Origin: Bryum argenteum
Taxonomy: Eukaryota; Streptophyta; Bryopsida; Bryales; Bryaceae
Length of the DNA: 64,000 nucleotides
NCBI GenBank assembly: GCA_037043015.1
Contig: CM073330.1
Location: 4,117,263 to 4,181,262 of the forward strand
Reading direction: 5' to 3'
Shown here: positions 58,501-64,000 of the stretch, in pieces
Layout of the letters: every line of letters starts with the position of its first letter
Position numbering within the stretch: position 1 is the first letter of the stretch
Translations under genes and position numbers: made by a program
The notes under the pieces: generated by a model
Seen by the model: the letters and a program-made list of their open reading frames with translations, nothing else
The model's database searches: none
What the model was told of the DNA's origin: nothing

Positions 58501-59730
58501 GGTTTCCTAATAGTTGGACATACTCACGAGGACAATGATGCTCATTTCAGCTACTTGTCCAAGCTTATCAAGAAGAAGAACACCTACGTGGTTGCAGATC
58601 TCATGAAGGCTTTTATGGACTCCCAGAAGACCGTCGCTTTTATTCCTGAATTTGTCCAGGAGGTGGCAGATTTCAAATCCTATGTCAAGGACTTCCATCA
58701 CGATGGTGTCAACAAGATTGTCGGACTCGGTGATATGCATCTCTTCAAGTTCTTTGTTGAGGAGGAGGGACCGGATCGTGGTTGGCCGGTCATAAGGTAC
58801 AAGAAGCAATCTACTGATTCGTCTTGGCTCCCTCCGGGTCCTCCTATCAAGATGTGGACTCAGGACTCACACGGCAGACCACGGCTTCCTTCTGGTGATC
58901 CACGTCCTGTACCATTCAAGCCTTTATGGGGAGTTACGGACGTTAATCCTCGAAAGCTGAATTCAGAGAAGGAGCAAGCTCGCGCTTCAGAGTGCAAGGA
59001 GAAGCAGGGTTTCATCAGAAATGGTATTGCGAAGTTCATCGAGTTCTGGAAGATGGGCATGGCTCGAAATAGAAAATACTGTGAGGAGATGGCTGGCTCC
59101 GTTGGGTACTGGGAGCGAATCAACGCGGAGATCAACTCACCACTTCCGCTTGCGTCCGCGTCCCTCGTCGAGGGGTTCTGGCCGCTTTCTGACTGGTCCC
59201 GTGATCATGCTCGTCTTGAATCTCAATCTGGTTCTCCTCTGTCATCTTCGCCAGATGTTACACCTGAGGATGATCCCGACCCTTACCCATATTGTGGTCC
59301 AGCAAAGGGCAGACCACGGATGAATTTTAATCCGTTCAGGGACGTTCTTCTTGGTGACTTTGTTCTCTGTCGTCCTTGCGACAACCACTACCTTCCTGTG
59401 TGGCTTGGTCGTGTTCTAGAATGTGTCGAGCTTTCGCCGGGAGTTAAATACGGGAACTTCAAGGTGGAATGGTGGACTCCAATGCGATCAAAGAAGGAGG
59501 CCAAGTCTTTGGTTGCGAGGGAGTGCTGGTCGCGCCGTTGGCACAGGGAGCCCTGTCTCCCCCAAGTTGTCAACGTCAGCATCGTTTTATTCTCGCATCG
59601 AATGCCCTCCCATGCCAGGAATGGGCCACCTGCTACTCACGTCATTCCTGATGCATCCGCCGCTGCTGCACTTGCAAACCTTGAAGCCGCAGGTGCTGTT
59701 ATGGTGTGCGAGGATGATGCCGAGAACTGA
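55555..59730 (+). CDS. DUF7869-type transposase-like protein
   Basis: Three blocks: 55555-57281, 57311-57488 and 57721-59730. The second intron has good GT-AG sites and two palindromes. The first gap is only 29 nt (GTCCG..AACGCAG) and fits the frame change exactly, but is too short for a usual intron, so a frameshift is possible. The first part is unassigned and contains two in-frame palindromes (PIGWRPIP near residue 113, PIGCQPIP near 231). A Cys-rich KCCKDRCCQTF segment (near 490) precedes CVDVCENAWYIIHGVSR. The last block has the DUF7869 signature: LFLQLDNSAKDNKNR (58396 on) and GFLIVGHTHEDNDAHFSYLS (58500 on), with Asp and His residues arranged like a DDE nuclease. This family is widespread in plants and animals and is regarded as transposon-derived; its chemistry is unproven. 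Confidence 0.75.
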
Positions 59731-59749
59731 TCTGCACTGTACCTGGTTA

Positions 59750-59880
59750 TATCGGCTGCCGGCCGACATATTTTCGTAGTGCTGCATGGTGATATTGTCG
59801 TAGTGCTGCATACTTCGACATGCCAATGGTGACCTGGACGTGATGATGCTTTCTCCGGTATCGGCTGCCGACCGACATGT
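59750..59880. repeat. Palindromes just after the transposase stop
   Basis: Two copies at about 59750 and 59860 with the right arm changed to CGACAT. Confidence 0.85.
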
Positions 59881-59913
59881 CTATGTAGTGCTGTATGAGA
59901 TGTGCTGATTCTG

Positions 59914-60164
59914 TATCGGCTGCCGGCCGACATGTCCTTTTAGTGCTGGAATTCGCCGGTGTCGGCTGCCGGTCGACAAGACTTCGAAGTGCTGGAATTC
60001 GCCGGTATCGGCTGCCGTCCGACATGTCTTTGAAGTGCTGGAATTTGCCGGTATCGGCTTCCGGCCGACATGACGTTGAAGTGCTGGAATTCGCTGGTAT
60101 CGGCTGCCGTCCGACATATCTTTGTTGTGCTGTATGTCGCCGGTATCGGCTGCCGGCCGACATG
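59914..60164. repeat. Palindrome array, six units of 46 bp
   Basis: Units begin at 59914, 59960, 60006, 60052, 60098 and 60144, exactly 46 bp apart, with a spacer containing GAAGTGCTGGAATTCGCCGG. The right arm reads CCGACAT and is less conserved than the left arm. Confidence 0.95.
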
Positions 60165-60308
60165 TTTTCAGTGAACATCTCAGGATTGTTTCTGTTACTT
60201 GATCTCAGTAACGCCTCAGTCTTATGATGCTGGAGGCTCGCCCTCATATTCTCAGTCCCATGCAACAAGGAGGTTCAAATAAGGATCACTACTGCGTTGC
60301 AGCAGTTA

Positions 60309-60700
60309 TCGGCCGCCGGCCGACGTACTCTGCACAGGCATTTTTTTAGATTAGTTTCAAGCTACCATGACAACTAACCGTTGTTGGAATAGCCGGCTAT
60401 GTATTGGATTCTTATCGGCTACCAGCCGATACGCCACTCACTTAGCATGCTAGTATCTTTGGTCATATTGAATTTTTTAAACTTGTACGTTTTTACTCTA
60501 TACTAATTTCGTATGATTACATTCATCAATTTGTTTTTACCTCACTTTGTTCGATATGCTTTTGGGCACCCGCCGCATTTGCAATTTACCTCCCTTCTTA
60601 CATGTGTGTTTCTTATGTCATGGTCTCATCATATCGGCTACCCTCCGATACCACATGATAGATATCCATTAGGTGGCATCATATCGGCTGCCATCCGATA
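60309..60700. repeat. Dispersed palindromes, right flank
   Basis: Copies at about 60309, 60414, 60632 and 60681, increasingly imperfect (TATCGGCTACCCTCCGATAC). A last degenerate one is at about 61059. Confidence 0.85.
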
Positions 60701-60711
60701 CATTTTATGAG

Positions 60712-61027
60712 ACTAGGGTTTAGGGTCTAGGGTTTTGGGTCTAGGGTCTACTGTCAAGGGTCTAGGATTTAGAGTTTCAGGTTTAGGGTCTTAGTGTCTT
60801 CGGGTTTTAGGGCTCACGGTTAAAGTTTAGGGTTAGAGTTTAGGGTTTTAGGGTTTAGGGTTTAGGGTTTAGGGTTTAGGGTTTAGAGTTTAGGGTTTAG
60901 GGTTTAGGGTTTAGGGTTTAGGGATAGGGTTTAGGGTTTAGGGTTTAGGGTTTAGGGTTTAGGGTTTAGGGTTTAGGGTGTATTGTTACTTGCGGAGCAT
61001 TTTTTGGGTTTAGGGTTTAGGGATTAG
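60712..61027 (+). repeat. Interstitial telomeric repeat (TTTAGGG)n
   Basis: Degenerate units from 60712, then near-perfect TTTAGGG from about 60840 to 60977, then a second short block at about 61008-61027. The sequence GTGTATTGTTACTTGCGGAG follows each block, so the end was duplicated. Plant-type telomere motif in an internal position. Confidence 0.95.
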
Positions 61028-61069
61028 GGTGTATTGTTACTTGCGGAGCATTTTTTGGTATCGGCTTGT

Positions 61070-61659
61070 AGCCCATATTTTATTTTATTCTCTTGTTTAG
61101 TCTTCGTTGTTACTAATTTTGTATTGGTTTGTTATATTATGAATGCTTTTAAATAAGTATATTGCTTATTTTATTTGAAGTTATTTCTTTTGAATTCATT
61201 TTAGCCAGTATTTCTTGCGTTTTTAGTTTTTTTTAAAGGTATTTTTAGAGATGAATTGTCCATAATTCGTCAAAATGTCCATAATTAGTTAAATATCCGT
61301 TTAAATATAAACAGTAAAAAGTTCACAACATACACGGTAAAACCTGTAAAACATGGTTACACATAAATCTTGTTGTAGCATGCTCACAAAACTTATTTAA
61401 CACACTTGTTTTATGTATTGTACTTAACATACGGCACGTAAAGCACGTTACAACCGCAACACACTTAAAACACACACACAAAATACACACATAGAACACG
61501 TTAAAACATACATGTTAAACTCAAACATAGGACATGTCAGAACATACACGTTAAACAATACAATATATACACGTTAAATATGTAAAACATTACATACATG
61601 TACACATATTACGCGTAAAAACATGTATGCAATGCATATGTAAAACACAAATTGCTAGA
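61070..61659. other. Gene-free AT-rich region
   Basis: Many AACACACGTTAAA-like words as at 15900-16450. No gene recognised. Confidence 0.4.
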
Positions 61660-62070
61660 AGAAAAGTCGTGCATGATGAACAATTTAGGAATTCATACAA
61701 AGCAATCTTGCTAGCAATTTGATCATATGTTGATGTATGAAGATGCAACATTTCACACTCCTCTCATCATTCTTCTCTCTTCTTAGCTCTTCTTTCTAGA
61801 TTGGTCGCTTGTGACCCGAGGGCATGGCACCTGTGATGACCATTGATTTTTGAGTTCTAGAGTGCCGATTATAGAGACTTATTAATATGGTTCCACATTA
61901 GTAATCGATGTGAGTATGAGAGAGACGCAATGTGTAAGCGAGAAAACGTGCACTTGTTTTCTTGTGGAGCATCAACTCCATCTCTCAATGCCACATTTTG
62001 AACTCCTCTCATGTTTACATCCCTCTCGTAAGTGGCTTGTACTTCAATAGTTGCACTTCATACTAATTTC
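61660..62070 (+). repeat. Repeat family R1 copy
   Basis: Carries TTGATCATATGTTGATGTA, CTCTCATCATTCTTCTC, AAAACGTGCACTTGTTTTC and GGAGCATCAACTCC, in the order seen at 16466-17300 and 20980-21850. It provides an empty site for the element at 21213. Confidence 0.55.
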
Positions 62071-62591
62071 TTGCATTTTTTATACCACGTGAGTGTTGCT
62101 TACATAGAAATACATCTTGTCTCTATAGTTCAAGAGTAGATTTACTTGTGCGGATCACAGTGACATGTTCCTCTCATTAGCACAAAATGATACATCCGGA
62201 CAATTTAAGATAATCTAAGTTTGAATCTTTTTGTTGAAATAGGTGCTTCAAGATGCATAGCTTACTTTGTCATGTTCATCTCTACCTAAAATGCCTAAAC
62301 TCTTCACTTTTAGGGGAATTGAAATGAAGAGATTTCTTGAAAGTAGAGAAAGACATTTCTTTGCGATACACATAGCTTGTTATTGCCCAAAGCTTGCCAT
62401 GATACCTACGGCTTGCCATGATCATGATCTATTGATATCTAGAGAATCGTAGAATATCATATTAGCTTCACAATTTCTTTTTCTTGGGATTGAAAATCTC
62501 GTATCTAAGATACTTCAAAGTTTGTATAAGATTTGATGGTCTCTAAATACTATATTAGCTTGATTCTAGTTGATGAGGCTCTCCGCAGAGT
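62071..62591. other. Gene-free region
   Basis: No recognisable gene or repeat by eye. Confidence 0.35.
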
Positions 62592-62835
62592 GGGAGGTGC
62601 TAAGATGTGAGCCACGAGCAGCGAGCAGCGAGCCACGAGCAGGCTGAGGGAGTTAACTTTGTGGGGAAAAGAAGAAAACAATCTTAGCAAAGAGGTCCTA
62701 TGACCGTGGATTTTTGGAAGGTTATTTATTATTAATGGAAGACTCTGGTTATAATTAGGAAGACCAATTCTAGGAATGGAGTGAATTAAAGAGAATAACA
62801 CCTATGACCGTAGACAAATGTAAGAATGTAAAATG
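62592..62835 (+). mobile_element. Second copy of the Mutator-like terminus
   Basis: Begins GGGAGGTGCTAAGATGTGAG, then GCCACGAGCAGCGAGC, and aligns over about 240 bp with the right end of the 14.3-kb element (41840-42116, inverted), including CCTATGACCGTGGA and GAGACCAATTY-like blocks. It is either a solo end or the left end of another element that continues past the window. Confidence 0.75.
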
Positions 62836-63179
62836 GGAAAAATCTATAGAAACTCCGATTGTTGTTTTTAAAGTTTGTGTACAGGAATGGTAATGCTGAA
62901 ATCAAGATTCATACCATGTCAGTGGGCTTGTCTTCATAAAACAATTCTCCAACGTTGAATAAGACCACTCGTAACCAGGGTTGTCTTATTAGACACAATT
63001 TTGGGAATGTCTGTCTGAATTGTCGTATTGGACATGTCTGTTAGACGTCGAGTCGACGAAAATGTCGACAATACCAAAAATTACATAGTAAAAAACTTGC
63101 TGAGATTTACCTTGAGGTAAAAAGCTATTTTCCTACGTGGCGTAGGGTTGATAATGACGTGGAAAATCAAAAAACACGT
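62836..63179. other. Gene-free region
   Basis: AT-rich; may be inside a second Mutator-like element. No gene recognised. Confidence 0.35.
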
Positions 63180-63535
63180 CACAGTGGGCGACCGGCGGTG
63201 GGCGACCTTGCTAGGCGACTGGCGGTCGCACCGGGGCGATCGTCGTCGGTCGCCCTCTCGCGACCGCCGACGCCGCTCGGCCGCCATGAAAGGCGGCGGC
63301 GGTCCCAAGATGGAGACCGGCGTCGCCCTAGCAATCGCTAGTAGGCGACCGCCGGGTCGATCTTGGCGACCGACGATCGCCCAAGGCGATCGTCGGTCCC
63401 TTATAGCGATCGGCGGTCGCCCTGGCAACCGCTATTAGGCGACCGCCGGTCTAGTACTTAGCGACCGACGACGACGCCCGAGCGATCGTCGGTCGCTTAT
63501 GGCTATCGGCGGTCGCCCTGGGGGTAGCGCCCATG
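63180..63535. repeat. GC-rich repeat island
   Basis: Dense imperfect direct and inverted copies of GGCGACCGCCGGTCG, CGATCGTCGGTCGC and GCGATCGGCGGTCGC in an AT-rich setting. Open frames exist on both strands because of the composition and are not credible genes. Confidence 0.8.
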
Positions 63536-63877
63536 TGACCAGCACTATGGTTGTATATGAAACAAGAAAAATATATCCATAGTGGTACAAAATGAGCTTC
63601 AAAGCATTTTTATGAATACGTTTTTAATTGGAAACAAGGTCAAGTGGTGCATTTCATAGTACAAATTTGCGCATGTCTATAATCATAGTATTCATATATA
63701 TGATGTAACTATTACATATACCAAACTATATGTATTATACTCCCGAAACATACTAGGATACCAAAGTATTGTAAGCTAATAGTTGCCCTACTTGCAGTAC
63801 ATTGTAGTATTGTACCGAGTACTAACAATGAACTTCGTGCTTCCAATCCAAAATAACAAAATTCTAATAACCCGTCT
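63536..63877. other. Gene-free region
   Basis: AT-rich; probably 3' UTR side of the partial gene that follows. Nothing else seen. Confidence 0.35.
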
Positions 63878-64000
63878 TTAGGTATCCTTCAATGTATACG
63901 TATCGTCGCTTGACACTTCATCTGCGTTTGGATCGGTTTCACCTAGAGAGTCATCGGTGCTTTGGTCGCCATCCTCGTCTTCATCCTCTGTCTCATTGCG
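63878..64000 (-). CDS. Acidic C-terminal tail of a gene running off the window
   Basis: Forty codons are open from the window edge to a TAA at 63878-63880, with the composition of a real acidic tail (ETEDEDEDGDQSTDDS, then GETDPNADEVSSDD). Acidic C-terminal tails of this kind are common in transposase-derived plant proteins, but the family cannot be named from this piece. It may belong to the element whose terminus lies at 62592. Confidence 0.4.
   Translation of the reverse strand, partial: RNETEDEDEDGDQSTDDSLGETDPNADEVSSDDTYTLKDT

Noticed and set aside
42376..60700. Calling the palindrome a true parS site
   Set aside because: The sequence does not match bacterial parS consensus as I know it, and ParB-like domains in methyltransferase fusions need not bind parS; only a testable association is claimed.
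48500..60900. Terminal inverted repeats for the ParB/DUF7869 locus as a defined element
   Set aside because: I searched both flanks by eye and found no convincing inverted pair or target duplication, so its edges are not claimed.
63081..63438. Arg-rich frames on both strands
   Set aside because: Composition effect of the GC-rich repeat island.

Overview
The window looks like nuclear DNA of a streptophyte (land plant or charophyte alga). It has (TTTAGGG)n telomere-type repeats, GT-AG introns with plant-like AT-rich composition, a plant-type copper P1B-ATPase, and plant-style transposons. A charophyte such as Chara is a guess that I cannot confirm without a search. Few host genes are visible. 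Most of the 64 kb is nested transposable elements, miniature elements and repeat families.

Layout. 0.9-3.9 kb: intronless copper-transporting ATPase on the minus strand. 4-9.5 kb: AT-rich, gene-free DNA with a 620-bp TIR element. 9.5-15.5 kb: a piggyBac-type MITE sharing a TTAA with a 5.6-kb piggyBac element whose transposase is frameshifted. 15.5-27 kb: a repeat graveyard with several diverged copies of one family, an inverted second copy of the 620-bp element, and other MITEs. 27.83-42.12 kb: a 14.3-kb Mutator-like element with terminal inverted repeats and an 11-bp target duplication, inserted in an exon of a HAD/FCP1-like gene. It carries two head-to-head genes: a decayed SWIM/MULE-type transposase and a 12-exon, frame-consistent gene for a ParB-like plus N4/N6 DNA-methyltransferase-like fusion. 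42.8-44.2 kb: an intact HAD/FCP1-like two-exon gene. 44.4-48.4 kb: a gag-like long frame with two in-frame stops. 49.2-59.7 kb: a second head-to-head pair, made of another ParB/methyltransferase-like fusion (5 exons, minus) and a DUF7869-type transposase-like gene (plus). 60.7-61.0 kb: interstitial telomeric repeats. 62.6 kb: a second copy of the Mutator-like terminus. 63.2-63.5 kb: a GC-rich repeat island. The right edge carries the acidic C-terminus of a minus-strand gene.

The most unusual signal is a 19-bp palindrome, TATCGGCTGCCGGCCGATA and close variants, present more than 60 times. It lies in introns, flanks, the divergent promoter and even coding exons of the second ParB/methyltransferase-transposase locus and the neighbouring HAD-like genes. 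It often forms tandem arrays with fixed periods (29, 46, 56 or about 66 bp). It has no stop codon in any of its six frames. It is absent from the 14.3-kb Mutator-like element and from the gag-like block, so these appear to have landed in an existing palindrome-rich domain.

Working model (inference): two different transposon types each pair a transposase head-to-head with a ParB-methyltransferase fusion. The fusion may bind or modify element DNA, and the palindrome is a candidate binding or modification site for the second pair.
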